From Mycolicibacterium bacteremicum (GTDB taxonomy: Bacteria > Actinomycetota > Actinomycetes > Mycobacteriales > Mycobacteriaceae), in assembly GCF_943913955.1 (NCBI RefSeq), contig NZ_CALUAE010000001.1, positions 62,001 through 126,000 of the forward strand: a stretch of DNA of 64,000 nucleotides. The letters run 5' to 3'. The notes beneath the pieces were generated by a model. It did not search any database. It saw only the letters and a program-made list of their open reading frames with translations, and was not told the origin of the DNA. Positions 16,067 through 24,790 of this stretch are shown here, one piece after another. Position numbers and translations under genes: made by a program. Each line of letters opens with the position of its first letter. Position 1 is the first letter of the stretch.

Positions 16067-16813
16067 ATGGCGGCAGATGTCCCGTCGGTCGACAGCGCCG
16101 ACCGATTGCTCGACGTCGTCGCCGAGATGCTCGAGCAGGACGGGTATGACGCGGTACAGCTTCGCGCCGTGGCACGCCGCGCGCAGGTGTCCTTGGCCAC
16201 CATCTACAAGCGGTTCGGTACCCGCGACGAGCTGATCTTCGCCGCACTGCAGCACTGGATGCAGCACAACCGGTATGCCGATCTGAGTGGCCAACCCACG
16301 AAACCCGATGTGACACTGCACGAATCACTGATGCAGCTGTTGCGGCCGATCTTCGAGCCGTGGGAGCGTCACCCCAGGATGCTGACCGCCTACTTCCGGG
16401 CACGTTCCTCGGCCGAGGGCCAGCAGTTGTTCCGCTTCGGGCTCGAGCTGGTGGCACCGGCCGGACTGGAGGTGCTGGCCGATGTCGACGACGAGTTCGT
16501 GGCAAGCCTCGACGCGGTCATCACCACGGTCATCTATGGCCTGTTGAGCAGGCACGCAGCCGGCGAGATCACCGTGCACGACATCATCCCGATCCTGGAC
16601 CAAACCGTCTATTGGATGGTGCGCGGGTACGAGGCCGGCGACGGCCGGCGACGGCCGCGCGTGGCGTCACGCGCCGGGGCCGAGCACCGCGACCATCAAC
16701 GGCAACAACGCGATGATCAGAATCGCGCCGGCGATATCGAACGTCACGCCGGAGCGGATCATCGTGGTGATGGCCACGGCGCCGGAGCCATGAACGATGG
16801 CGTTCTGCGGTAA
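16067..16813 (+). CDS. TetR-family regulator with read-through C-terminal tail
   Basis: The first about 195 residues are a normal TetR protein, with helix-turn-helix AQVSLATIYKRFGTRDELIF and a ligand domain ending near ILDQTVYWMVRGYEAG. After that the frame continues for about 50 low-complexity, Arg/His/Asp-rich residues that are merely the antisense of a decayed transporter fragment (16667-16975). The original stop therefore seems to have been lost when that DNA was joined, giving a 248-residue product. A short GGCCGGCGAC repeat marks the join near 16640. ATG 16067 is preferred over GTG 16040, which lies in the operator. It is divergent to the SDR operon. Confidence 0.75.
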   Translation: MAADVPSVDSADRLLDVVAEMLEQDGYDAVQLRAVARRAQVSLATIYKRFGTRDELIFAALQHWMQHNRYADLSGQPTKPDVTLHESLMQLLRPIFEPWERHPRMLTAYFRARSSAEGQQLFRFGLELVAPAGLEVLADVDDEFVASLDAVITTVIYGLLSRHAAGEITVHDIIPILDQTVYWMVRGYEAGDGRRRPRVASRAGAEHRDHQRQQRDDQNRAGDIERHAGADHRGDGHGAGAMNDGVLR

Positions 16814-16975
16814 CGACACCGGGAGGATGAACCCGAACGGCGCCGCGAAGGTGGCGGCCAGCGCGGGGACGAACGGGTTCACTCCCGCGGCGACCGATCG
16901 TCTCGGCGAGACCGGTGTCGGCGAACAGGGCTCCGAAGATGACCTCCCCTGCACGAAACGCCGTTATGGCGCAGG
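16667..16975 (-). pseudogene. Remnant of a DASS/SLC13-type anion transporter
   Basis: The last about 75 residues of the frame read NPFVPALAATFAAPFGFILP, then the substrate/Na+ loop region SLPQNAIVHGSGAVAITTM and a final hydrophobic helix, matching the C-terminus of divalent anion:sodium symporters. Just upstream, in another frame, FGALFADTGLAETIG matches an earlier segment of the same family. The part that should lie between them (over 100 residues) is missing, as is the N-terminal half. This is a decayed fragment with an internal deletion and a frame change; it has no plausible start. Confidence 0.6.
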
Positions 16976-17031
16976 TCACTAGGCGACCTGGCAGATGTGC
17001 CCGTTCAGAGCGCTCGGTAATCCTCGGGCGC

Positions 17032-17382
17032 TCACGCGCAGGGTTGCGCCTCGGCGGATGCAACCGGAGCGGACGGGGCGGCGATGACGCGCCGCAGCGA
17101 ATACCGCGGGGCCGCCATGGTGGAGACGAGCACCAGCCGGTGTCGGCGCGCCTCGCGCAGGTGGGTCGCCAGGGTGGCCGCACCGATCAACGCCCAGACG
17201 ACATTCGACGCGGCGCTCGGCCAGGCGCCGTACATGCCGGCAGCCACGCCCGCCATCAGTCCGCCGGCGATGTTCAACGTGGCGTATCGGCGCGACTTGC
17301 CGCACAGCCAACCACGACTGACCGCCAGGTACGCGAACAGCGTGCCCACCGCCCCCACCCAGCCAAGGGTTGCCGCAATCAT
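17032..17382 (-). CDS. Small membrane protein resembling the CBU_0592 family
   Basis: A 116-residue protein with about three hydrophobic helices (IAATLGWVGAVGTLFAYLAV; NIAGGLMAGVAAGMYGAW; SNVVWALIGAATLATHL). The order GWVGAV..YLAV...LN..GG...YGAWPS...N.VWALIG resembles the small CBU_0592 family of unknown function. The ATG at 17382 follows AAGGCGG and is preferred over a TTG further out. The C-terminal 40 residues are polar and less typical. It is divergent from the LysR gene, which may regulate it. Confidence 0.6.
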   Translation of the reverse strand: MIAATLGWVGAVGTLFAYLAVSRGWLCGKSRRYATLNIAGGLMAGVAAGMYGAWPSAASNVVWALIGAATLATHLREARRHRLVLVSTMAAPRYSLRRVIAAPSAPVASAEAQPCA

Positions 17383-17442
17383 CGAGAACCGCCTTCGTGC
17401 CAATCGAAACCAGCAGAAGTATCAGCGTCACGGGCGTTAAAC

Positions 17443-17465
17443 ACAATTGAATAGATCTGTATTGT
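17443..17465. promoter_or_regulatory. Possible LysR box between the membrane protein and LysR genes
   Basis: An ACAAT / ATTGT inverted repeat with a 13-base AT-rich spacer lies 18 bases before the LysR start. It has the T-N11-A character of LysR sites. The surrounding 100 bases are markedly AT-richer than the window in general. Confidence 0.4.
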
Positions 17466-17482
17466 CAATGTAGTTTTTGTGA

Positions 17483-18412
17483 ATGGACATCGATCCGCGC
17501 CGGTTGCGCTATCTGCTGGCGGTGGCCCGCGAAGGCGGCGTCCTCGCCGCGGCCGACGATCTGCAGATGACGCCGTCGGCGGTGTCACAGCAGATCGCCC
17601 GTCTGGAACGGGAAACCGACCGTGTCCTGATCACCCGCACCACCAACGGTTCGGCGCTCACCCACGAGGGTCAGATCCTGGCCGAGGCCGCCCAGCAGAT
17701 CGAACGCGCACTGGCCGAAGCGCAGTTGCAGCTCGAGCGCGGCGAGGCCGAGATCCACGGCACCATGCGCCTCGGCGGGTTCCAGAGTTTCCTCTCGGTG
17801 GTGATCGCACCGATGCTGCCACAGTGGCGCCACCAGCTACCCGGTATCCGGTTCGAGGTCGTCGAGGCCGATCAGGAACCACTGATGCGCGCGCTCAAGG
17901 ATGGCGAATTGGACGCTGCCATCGTCGAATTGAACTCTGCGGACATCCCGAAGCGGCCGCCGGCCGGCATCGTCGAGGTACCCCTGCTCGACGAACCGTG
18001 GAAGCTGGTGGTGCCGTCGGGAACCCTGGCCTCCGATGTCACCGAACTGGGACGCCTACCGCTGCCCTGGATCGGGGTCGAACCGTCGTCGGCCACGGCC
18101 CGGGCGGCCGCGAGGCTGAGCCGCTCCAGTGGGTTGAACCAGCCGATCGTGCACCGCTACTTCGGTACCCAGACCGCACTCGCGCTGGTGGCCGCGGGCG
18201 AGGGTATGACGCTCATTCCGATGCTGGCGCTGCGCGGTATGCCGCAGGACGGGGTGGAGACCGTCGACGTGCCCGGTCTGGGAACGCGGCGGGTGGTCCT
18301 GCGCAGCTATGCCCGCGGCAAGCACGCGAGCGCGGTGCTCGATGCGGTCCTCACGCTCATCCACGAGGCAGTGCTCGACATCACAGCCGATGAGGCCGCG
18401 AACGCCTCCTGA
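17483..18412 (+). CDS. LysR-family transcriptional regulator
   Basis: A 309-residue LysR protein. The N-terminal helix-turn-helix spans about residues 5-62 (LRYLLAVAREGGVLAAADDL, then TPSAVSQQIARLE), followed by the linker helix QIERALAEAQLQLERGEAEI and a two-lobed effector domain starting GTMRLGGFQSF. Its 3' end overlaps the convergent ERG2-like gene by 32 bases. Likely targets are itself and the small membrane protein gene divergent to it; the inducer is unknown. Confidence 0.88.
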   Translation: MDIDPRRLRYLLAVAREGGVLAAADDLQMTPSAVSQQIARLERETDRVLITRTTNGSALTHEGQILAEAAQQIERALAEAQLQLERGEAEIHGTMRLGGFQSFLSVVIAPMLPQWRHQLPGIRFEVVEADQEPLMRALKDGELDAAIVELNSADIPKRPPAGIVEVPLLDEPWKLVVPSGTLASDVTELGRLPLPWIGVEPSSATARAAARLSRSSGLNQPIVHRYFGTQTALALVAAGEGMTLIPMLALRGMPQDGVETVDVPGLGTRRVVLRSYARGKHASAVLDAVLTLIHEAVLDITADEAANAS

Positions 18413-18953
18413 TCAACCTGCCGAACTCGACCGCCGACCGCTTCACCGATTCCACTTCCAGCGACAGCAGCAGCGTGTCGACCATCGCGAACGGCAGCGT
18501 GGTCGCGACTGCACCGCGGCCGTATTCGATATGCCACGATCCGGGGTGCACGGTCAGGCCGCGGGCGTGGCCGCGCTGTAGACAGGTGCTCTCACCGGGC
18601 AACAGCGGGGGCAGGGCCTCGGTGTCGTCGGATTCGAGATCGAAGGAGTCGATGCGGCCGGCGAGCAGGAATTTGTGGATGTCGACGTGTTTGTAGCGTC
18701 CGGAGAAGCCCTGGGTCCCGGTGGGCGATCCGAAGATGACCACGTATTCACGTGGGCTGAAGTACAGGAATCGCACCTTGCCGAGCACGCCGCCGGCCTT
18801 GCTCCCCACCCACCGGCCCGGTCGCGGGTCGATCAGATCCGGGTACTTCTCGGCCAGCAGCCGTGTCGCGGTACCGATCAGGTCGTTGCTACCAGCGGCC
18901 GCGACCTGGGCCGCCACTTCCTGTATGACGGTCGGTTCGATCCGGTATGCCAT
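18381..18953 (-). CDS. ERG2/sigma-1-receptor-like protein
   Basis: A 190-residue protein lacking the N-terminal membrane helix of the eukaryotic homologues. Blocks in family order: GKVRFLYFSPREYVVIFGSP (EYVLLFG in the human protein), GFSGRYK (GHSGRYW), LLPGES (FYPGET), WHIEYGRGAVATTLPFAMVDT (W-VEYGRGVIPSTLAFALADT). The glutamate of EYGRG, equivalent to the ligand-binding Glu172 of human sigma-1 receptor, is conserved; the partner aspartate (Asp126) has no obvious equivalent. Yeast Erg2 is a sterol C8 isomerase. In a sterol-degrading actinobacterium it might bind or isomerise sterols or other amphiphiles, but no activity is shown. It overlaps the LysR gene at the 3' end. Confidence 0.75.
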   Translation of the reverse strand: MAYRIEPTVIQEVAAQVAAAGSNDLIGTATRLLAEKYPDLIDPRPGRWVGSKAGGVLGKVRFLYFSPREYVVIFGSPTGTQGFSGRYKHVDIHKFLLAGRIDSFDLESDDTEALPPLLPGESTCLQRGHARGLTVHPGSWHIEYGRGAVATTLPFAMVDTLLLSLEVESVKRSAVEFGRLIRRRSRPHRL

Positions 18954-18989
18954 ACCGGTGACCTCTCGGGGGCGGTCGGGTCGCGGCGC

Positions 18990-19892
18990 TCAATCGGCGG
19001 CGACGATCCGGTCGGCCACCTCGACGGCCCGGTCGATCGGCACCGCGAATCCGATACCGATGTTGCCGGTTTCCGGTCCGGTGGTCGCGATGGCGGTGTT
19101 CACCCCGATCACCTGACCCTGCAGGTTCGCCAGCGGACCGCCGGAGTTCCCGGGATTGATCGACGCATCGGTCTGCACCATGGGCAGTCCCGGCCGGCCG
19201 CCCAGCCGGGCGCTGCGCTCCAAGGCGCTGACGATGCCCGCGGTCACCGAGCTGCTCAGGCCCAGCGGTGCACCGACGGCAATCACGGGCTGGCCGATCC
19301 GCACGTCAGTGCTGATTCCCAATGCGGCGGGCGGGGGTGGGGCGACGCTCACCTCGACGACGGCGATATCGGAGGCCGCATCGGTACCGACCACCCGACC
19401 CGCAACCTGACGGCCGTCGGCGAATCCGATCATCACCCGCGAGAAGCCGTCCACCACATGGGTATTGGTCAAGATCCGGCCGGCGCCGTCGAACACGAAG
19501 CCCGACCCGCGCGACCCCCCGGCGCGCACGTCGACCACACTGGGCAGCAGTGCGGCAGCCGCCTGCTGGGCGTCCGGCACGCCGCCCAGCGGCCCGGTCG
19601 CCGGCACCTGCTGGCGGGCCGCCACCGGCGCCGGGGTCACCTCGCCGATCACCAGAGCCGCACCCGCACCGGCTGCCGCACCGGCCACCAGGCACAGCGC
19701 GAGCAGCCGGATCCGTCGTGGTGCTCGCACCACGACGACCGGCTCGGGAGCCGCAGCCGGCGGGGCGGGCACCGGGGCGGCGATCCGGCTCGGCACGACA
19801 GGCCGCGGATCATGGGTCGCGGTGGTCCTTGTTGCGGGCACCACGAAGTCGGGGCCGGAGCGCCGCCCGATACCCGGGTCGTCCTGTGTCAT
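18990..19892 (-). CDS. Membrane-anchored trypsin-like (HtrA-type) serine protease, no PDZ
   Basis: A 300-residue protein: a proline-rich cytoplasmic N-terminus, one transmembrane segment (about residues 62-84, LLALCLVAGAAAGAGAALVI), then an extracellular trypsin-like domain. The catalytic triad is His145 (TNTHVV), Asp175 (ASDIAVV) and Ser250 (GNSGGP). There is no room for a C-terminal PDZ domain. GAGGAG precedes the ATG at 19892. It ends the leftward operon MoxR-DUF58-VWA, 8 bases after the VWA gene, and may process an envelope protein assembled by that machinery. Confidence 0.85.
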   Translation of the reverse strand: MTQDDPGIGRRSGPDFVVPATRTTATHDPRPVVPSRIAAPVPAPPAAAPEPVVVVRAPRRIRLLALCLVAGAAAGAGAALVIGEVTPAPVAARQQVPATGPLGGVPDAQQAAAALLPSVVDVRAGGSRGSGFVFDGAGRILTNTHVVDGFSRVMIGFADGRQVAGRVVGTDAASDIAVVEVSVAPPPPAALGISTDVRIGQPVIAVGAPLGLSSSVTAGIVSALERSARLGGRPGLPMVQTDASINPGNSGGPLANLQGQVIGVNTAIATTGPETGNIGIGFAVPIDRAVEVADRIVAAD

Positions 19893-19900
19893 GCCACTCC

Positions 19901-20842
19901 TCACACCATCCGGGAGAACCACCGCAGGGACAGCGCCCCGGCCAGCACGCCCACCAGCAGGGCCAGCCCCGCGACGAACGGGGTGACCTCGCGCCACTCG
20001 GTGCGCCAGCCGATCGAGGAGCTGATATCGCGGTAGACCTCGTTGAGTTCGTCGCTGCTGGCGGCCTCGTATGCCGTACCGCCGGTGGCGAACGACAACT
20101 CGCCCAGCGTGGCATCGTCGACGGGCACGGCCACCGAGTAGCCGTAAGTGTCCATCACGCCGTCGGGCGTGCCATAGGCGATCGTCGACACCGGCACTCC
20201 GGCGGCCGATGCGGCAAGCGCCGCCTCGGCGGGGCTGCGCCCGGAGGTGTTGCTGCCGTCGGAGAGCAGCACGATGTGCGCGGGCAGCACCTCCCCCGCC
20301 CCGGTCACGGTGCGAATCTGATCGAGTGAGGTGAACACACCTTCCCCGATCGCGGTGCGTGACGACATCCCGATGGACCGCAGGCTGTCCCGGACCGCCG
20401 CGTGATCGGTGTCGGGCGGGTGCAACACCACCGTCGACCCCGCGAAGGCCACCAGGCCCACATTGAACGTATCGGGCATCTGCTCGATGAAGTCCCCGGC
20501 CGCGGCGACGGCCGCGGTCAGCCGGTCCGGCGCGACATCGCGGGCCTGCATCGACTCCGAGGTGTCGATCGCCACGATGATGGTCGCGCGCTCGTAGGGC
20601 ACCCGCACCGGCATCTCGGGCCGGGCCGCGGCCATCGCCAGCAACCCGAGGGTGGTGATCAGCAGCACCGCGGGCACGTGCCGGCGCCACTGCGGTTGCT
20701 CGGGAATCACGCTGTCCAACAACGGCAGAGCGGCGTAGCGCACGACGTACCGCTGCCGGCGGCGCAAGGCCACCAGATAGCCGACGGCCAGCAGCGCCAC
20801 GGGCACGAGTAGCAGTAACGCGGCGGGGAACAGGAACGTCAT
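19901..20842 (-). CDS. Membrane protein with von Willebrand factor A domain (BatA/Rv1481-like)
   Basis: A 313-residue protein with two N-terminal membrane helices (residues 1-26 and about 55-72), a VWA domain (about 86-270) and a C-terminal helix (about 285-305). The metal-ion-dependent adhesion site is DTSES at 93-97. Such proteins partner MoxR ATPases and DUF58 proteins, probably in folding or metal insertion at the envelope. ATG 20842 overlaps the DUF58 stop by four bases. Confidence 0.85.
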   Translation of the reverse strand: MTFLFPAALLLLVPVALLAVGYLVALRRRQRYVVRYAALPLLDSVIPEQPQWRRHVPAVLLITTLGLLAMAAARPEMPVRVPYERATIIVAIDTSESMQARDVAPDRLTAAVAAAGDFIEQMPDTFNVGLVAFAGSTVVLHPPDTDHAAVRDSLRSIGMSSRTAIGEGVFTSLDQIRTVTGAGEVLPAHIVLLSDGSNTSGRSPAEAALAASAAGVPVSTIAYGTPDGVMDTYGYSVAVPVDDATLGELSFATGGTAYEAASSDELNEVYRDISSSIGWRTEWREVTPFVAGLALLVGVLAGALSLRWFSRMV

Positions 20843-21735
20843 CGGCGCACCCGGGTGCGCCGGCGGGCGCGGATGAATCTGGCCAGATCCCCCACCCAGT
20901 CGCGTCCGGTGCTGACCGGCAGGTGATCCGCTCCACTGCCGCGGATCGCGGTGGCGACCGCCATGCGGTAGGCCTGTGCCGCTTCTGCGTACCGGTGTCG
21001 CAGCCTGGTGTCGGCACTCCACACATGCCGCTGCCGTCCCGATTCCGGATCGGTCAGCACCACCGAACCGACATCGGGCAGTGTCAGCTCGCGGGGGTCG
21101 ACGATCTCGACGGCGATCACGTCGTGACGGGCCGCGAGCCGGCGTAGCGGAGTCTGCCAGTCGAACGGTGCGACGAAACCCGCGGCGGGATCCATGAAGT
21201 CCGACACCACGACGCGAAGACCGGGGCGAGGCTGCCGGGCGGCGAACTCCTCCAGCGTCGTGGCCAGCCCCGGCCCACCCGCGCCGGTGCGGATCGGCGC
21301 AAGGTCGCGCAGGATGCGGCGCGCGGTCACGCGGGGTCTACCCGGCCGGTGCCATCGCACGTGGGATGCGCCGAAAGTGGCCAGCCCGAGGCTGTTTCCG
21401 GGCGCATCGGTCAGCAGGGCGACCGCTGCGACGATCTTGGCAGCCAGCTCCCGCTTCTCCTCGGTCACGGTGCCGAACGCCATGCTGGCCGAGGTGTCCA
21501 GCAGTACCCAGGTGTCCAGCGGGTGTTCGGCGCGCGACCGCCACACGTGCGGTTCGCCGTTGCGGGCGGTGATGTTCCAGTCGATACGCCGAACATCGTC
21601 ACCCGGATGGTAGGGCACGGCTTCCTCCGGCTCGCTGCCCGCACCCAGCCGGGTGCCCTCGTGATCGCCGGAGATCAGACTGTCGATGCGGCGTCGCACC
21701 CCGAGGTCCATCGTCCGCCACGGATCGGCGCTCAC
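20839..21735 (-). CDS. DUF58 domain protein (MoxR operon component)
   Basis: A 298-residue DUF58 protein: the signature YHPGDDVRRIDWNITARNGE is at about residues 42-61, followed by a VWA-like fold with DTSASM. No membrane helix is present, unlike longer DUF58 proteins. It overlaps MoxR upstream and the VWA gene downstream by four bases each, indicating tight co-translation. Function is inferred from the conserved MoxR-DUF58-VWA grouping. Confidence 0.85.
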   Translation of the reverse strand: MSADPWRTMDLGVRRRIDSLISGDHEGTRLGAGSEPEEAVPYHPGDDVRRIDWNITARNGEPHVWRSRAEHPLDTWVLLDTSASMAFGTVTEEKRELAAKIVAAVALLTDAPGNSLGLATFGASHVRWHRPGRPRVTARRILRDLAPIRTGAGGPGLATTLEEFAARQPRPGLRVVVSDFMDPAAGFVAPFDWQTPLRRLAARHDVIAVEIVDPRELTLPDVGSVVLTDPESGRQRHVWSADTRLRHRYAEAAQAYRMAVATAIRGSGADHLPVSTGRDWVGDLARFIRARRRTRVRR

Positions 21736-22736
21736 GAGGCCATCTCGTCGAGGTCGGTGCTGGGCGCGATCTGCGGTGCCGGGGTGCGCTCAAGGATCTC
21801 GGCGACGATCTGGCGCGGATCGATCCCGTCGGCGACGGCATCGAAGGTGAGCACCAGACGGTGGGCCAGCGCATCGGGGGCGATCTCGGCGACATCGGCA
21901 GGCAGCACGTAATCCCGGCCGCGCAGCAGCGCCATGGCGCGGCTGGCCGCCAGCAGGCTCAAACTGCCGCGCGGGCTGACACCATATTCGAGAAGTCCCG
22001 CGAGGTGCCCGACGCCGTAGTTCGCCGGTTCGCGGGTGGCCATCACCAACCGGACGATGTAGTGCGCGACCGCGTGGTGGACGAAGACCTCCTCGGTGGC
22101 CCGCTGCAGCTCGAGGACGTCATCGGTGGACAGCAGCGCGCGTGCCTGTGGCGGGCGGGAGCCCATTCTGGCCAGGATGGCCATCTCATCGAGCTCACCG
22201 GGATGCGACAGCTCGACCTTGAGCAGGAAGCGGTCGCGCTGGGCCTCCGGCAGGTGGTAGACGCCGTCGGTCTCGATCGGGTTCTGGGTGGCCAGCACCA
22301 GGAACGGTGACGGCAGCGCAAAACTGCGCCCACCGATGCTGACCTGGCGCTCGGCCATCGCCTCCAGCAGCGCGGACTGCACCTTGGCCGGGGCCCGGTT
22401 GATCTCGTCGGCCAGGATCAGATTGCCGAACACCGGGCCCAGTTCGATGTCGAAGCTCTCGGTCGACGGGCGCCACACCCGGGTGCCCAGGATGTCCCCG
22501 GGCATCAGGTCGGGGGTGAACTGCAAGCGCTGGAAACGGCCACCGACGACGGTCGCCACGGTCCGCACGGCCAGCGTCTTGGCGATTCCTGGCACCCCCT
22601 CCAACAGCACATGACCGTTGGCGAGCAAGCCCACGATCAGTCGCTCCAGCATCCGATCCTGGCCGACGACAACATGTTTCATCTCGAACAGAGCCCGCTC
22701 CACGGTGGCGGTGGCGGTCAGTGACGCAACAGTCAT
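21732..22736 (-). CDS. moxR: MoxR-family AAA+ ATPase
   Basis: A 334-residue AAA+ protein. Walker A is GVPGIAKT (47-54), Walker B LILADEIN, sensor 1 LATQNPIE, and the arginine-finger region QRDRF. MoxR proteins act as chaperones for VWA-domain partners. ATG 22736 is chosen because the conserved region begins soon after; an upstream in-frame ATG at 22775 adds 13 unconserved residues. It heads the leftward four-gene operon and is divergent from the two-component system. Confidence 0.88.
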   Translation of the reverse strand: MTVASLTATATVERALFEMKHVVVGQDRMLERLIVGLLANGHVLLEGVPGIAKTLAVRTVATVVGGRFQRLQFTPDLMPGDILGTRVWRPSTESFDIELGPVFGNLILADEINRAPAKVQSALLEAMAERQVSIGGRSFALPSPFLVLATQNPIETDGVYHLPEAQRDRFLLKVELSHPGELDEMAILARMGSRPPQARALLSTDDVLELQRATEEVFVHHAVAHYIVRLVMATREPANYGVGHLAGLLEYGVSPRGSLSLLAASRAMALLRGRDYVLPADVAEIAPDALAHRLVLTFDAVADGIDPRQIVAEILERTPAPQIAPSTDLDEMAS

Positions 22737-22841
22737 GGTGGCCAGCACATCAGCGCGGGGCGAAAACCAGCGCAAGCCGAACCGAAAATCGAGCGAAAGC
22801 CGCTGGGCGCGGTGCCGCGGGGATCGCTATCCTCGGCATAC

Positions 22842-23564
22842 ATGCGGGTGCTGATCGTCGAGGATGAAGAGGGTCTGGTCAGCGCGCTGCAGGTGGGTCT
22901 GCGCCGGGAAGGCTACGCCGTCGATGCCGCGCTGTGCTACGCCGACGCGGTCGAGCGGTTGGCCGTCAACGAGTACGACGTGGCGCTGTTCGATGTGACG
23001 CTGCCCGATGGCAACGGATTACATCTGGCCGCCGCCGTGCGCAGCGGCGCGTTGGAGAACCGCTCGGGTCGCGACCTGCGGGTGGTGATGCTGACGGCGC
23101 ACGGAACACTGCCCGACCGGGTGCGCGGACTGGATTCCGGCGCCGACGATTACATCGTGAAACCCTTTGCATTGGCCGAGCTGACCGCCCGACTGCGCGC
23201 CGTACTGCGTCGCGAGGTACGCGGGGAGTCGGCCGTGCTGCAGGTGGGTGACATCCGGCTGGACTCCGCCCGGCAGACGGTGTACCGCGGCGAGCGGGAA
23301 GTGGTGTTGACGCTCAAAGAATTCGCCGTGCTGCGTTTCCTGATGACCCGGCCCGGACATGTGGTGTCCGCCGAGCAGATCCTTGAGCACGTCTGGGACG
23401 AGAACGCCGACCCGTTCACCCAGACGGTGCGGGTGACCGTCGGCACGCTGCGCCGCAAGCTCTCCGTCGACGGCGAGGAAGCCGTTCTGCAGACTCTGGT
23501 GGGACGTGGCTATCGATTGAAAGAGTCTGCAGCCGAGCAGTTCCCGCGCGCGAGCGGTTCATGA
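22842..23564 (+). CDS. OmpR/PhoB-type response regulator
   Basis: A 240-residue response regulator. The receiver domain has the acidic pair EDE at residues 7-9, phospho-acceptor Asp51 (LFDVTLPDG), a TAH switch threonine and Lys in VKPF. The C-terminal winged helix (about 135-235) includes LTLKEFAVLRFLM and the VGRGYRL ending. The ATG at 22842 has little leader. The stop overlaps the kinase start by four bases, so the two are a cognate pair. Confidence 0.92.
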   Translation: MRVLIVEDEEGLVSALQVGLRREGYAVDAALCYADAVERLAVNEYDVALFDVTLPDGNGLHLAAAVRSGALENRSGRDLRVVMLTAHGTLPDRVRGLDSGADDYIVKPFALAELTARLRAVLRREVRGESAVLQVGDIRLDSARQTVYRGEREVVLTLKEFAVLRFLMTRPGHVVSAEQILEHVWDENADPFTQTVRVTVGTLRRKLSVDGEEAVLQTLVGRGYRLKESAAEQFPRASGS

Positions 23565-24790
23565 GCCGACTGGCCTGGCCGCGGTGGGCGCGACCGATCC
23601 GGGCCAGGCTCGCCCTGATCACCTCGGTCTGGTTGTTCGGGGTGTCCGCGCTGATCCTGCTCGGGGTGTACCTAGCACTGTCGCACACCATCGATGCCCG
23701 CCCGTTGGACCCGTTGACCATCAAGAAGTTCGAGCACCTGCCCGGCGGGACGCTGAAGTACCGGCCGGGCGAGAGCTTCCAGGCCGCCGATCTGCGGTCG
23801 GTCCAGCAGGCCGTCAACCAGTCGACGCTCGATACTCTGCGCAACTTCTCATTCACCGCGTTGGCGGTTATCGCGATGATCGCCGCAGTGGTCGGGTGGG
23901 TGGTGGCAGGTCGGTTGCTGCGCCCGATCGGCCAGATCACCGCGACCGCGAACAGACTGCGCGCCAACGATCTCTCCGAACGCATCAATGCCGACGGTCC
24001 CGCCGACGAGCTCCGAACGCTGGCCGACACCCTCGACGACATGCTCGATCGTCTCGACGCCGCCTTCCGGGCCGAACGTGCTCTGGTCGAGGATGTTTCG
24101 CACGAGCTGCGCAATCCGGTGGCCGTGGTACAGGCCAACGTGGAGGCAGTGCTGGCCGACCCGAGCTCGACCGATGAGGAGCGCGCGCATGCGCTGGCGG
24201 TCATCAGCAGGGCCACCGCCCGGATGTCGCGGCTGCTCGAGGATCTGCTGGCGACGGCCCGCACTCGGTCCGGCGGCTTCGCCGATCGCAATGTCGATCT
24301 GCACTCCTTTGTCCGCGATGTCGTCGACGAGCATCTACTGCTGGCCGCCGACCGGCCACTCACCTTGGTGGCGCACGGTTCGCCTGGCCCGGTGGTCTTC
24401 GCCGATGTGCAGTCGCTGTCCCGGGCCCTGTCGAACCTGCTGTCCAATGCCATCCGGTTGGCGCCGACCGGCTCGACGGTGACCGTGGCGGCCGGGAGTG
24501 CGCGCGGGTGGGCGTGGATCGCCGTGCAGGACGAGGGTCCCGGTATCGCCGAGACCGACCAGCAGCGCGTCTTCGACCGGTTCAAGCGCATCGACGGTGG
24601 CCGCCAGGGTTCCGGCCTCGGGTTGACCATCGCGCGACAGATCGTCGAAAGCCACGAAGGAAAGCTGACGCTTACCAGCACGGTGCCCGAGGGCAGTACC
24701 TTCGTGATCTGGTTGCCCGACCGGGCGGTGCCGGACGGACCGGAGCGCAGTGATCTGCCGCCGGCCGACAACCCGCTACCGCGGTATTAG
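23561..24790 (+). CDS. Sensor histidine kinase (HAMP-HisKA-HATPase)
   Basis: A 409-residue kinase: first membrane helix about residues 15-40, a short 60-residue extracellular sensor, second helix about 95-122, HAMP (LLRPIGQITATANRLRAN), HisKA with phospho-accepting His181 (EDVSHELRNPVA), and an ATPase domain with LSNLLSNAIRLAP, DEGPGIAE and GSGLGLTIARQIV. It begins inside the stop of the response regulator. The signal is unknown; the adjacent LysE exporter and the divergent MoxR operon are candidate targets. Confidence 0.92.
   Translation: MSRLAWPRWARPIRARLALITSVWLFGVSALILLGVYLALSHTIDARPLDPLTIKKFEHLPGGTLKYRPGESFQAADLRSVQQAVNQSTLDTLRNFSFTALAVIAMIAAVVGWVVAGRLLRPIGQITATANRLRANDLSERINADGPADELRTLADTLDDMLDRLDAAFRAERALVEDVSHELRNPVAVVQANVEAVLADPSSTDEERAHALAVISRATARMSRLLEDLLATARTRSGGFADRNVDLHSFVRDVVDEHLLLAADRPLTLVAHGSPGPVVFADVQSLSRALSNLLSNAIRLAPTGSTVTVAAGSARGWAWIAVQDEGPGIAETDQQRVFDRFKRIDGGRQGSGLGLTIARQIVESHEGKLTLTSTVPEGSTFVIWLPDRAVPDGPERSDLPPADNPLPRY

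Noticed and set aside
14357..16321. 654-codon open frame reaching from the SDR into the TetR gene
   Set aside because: Only the last 267 codons are an SDR; the upstream part is out-of-frame translation of another SDR and antisense of the TetR gene.
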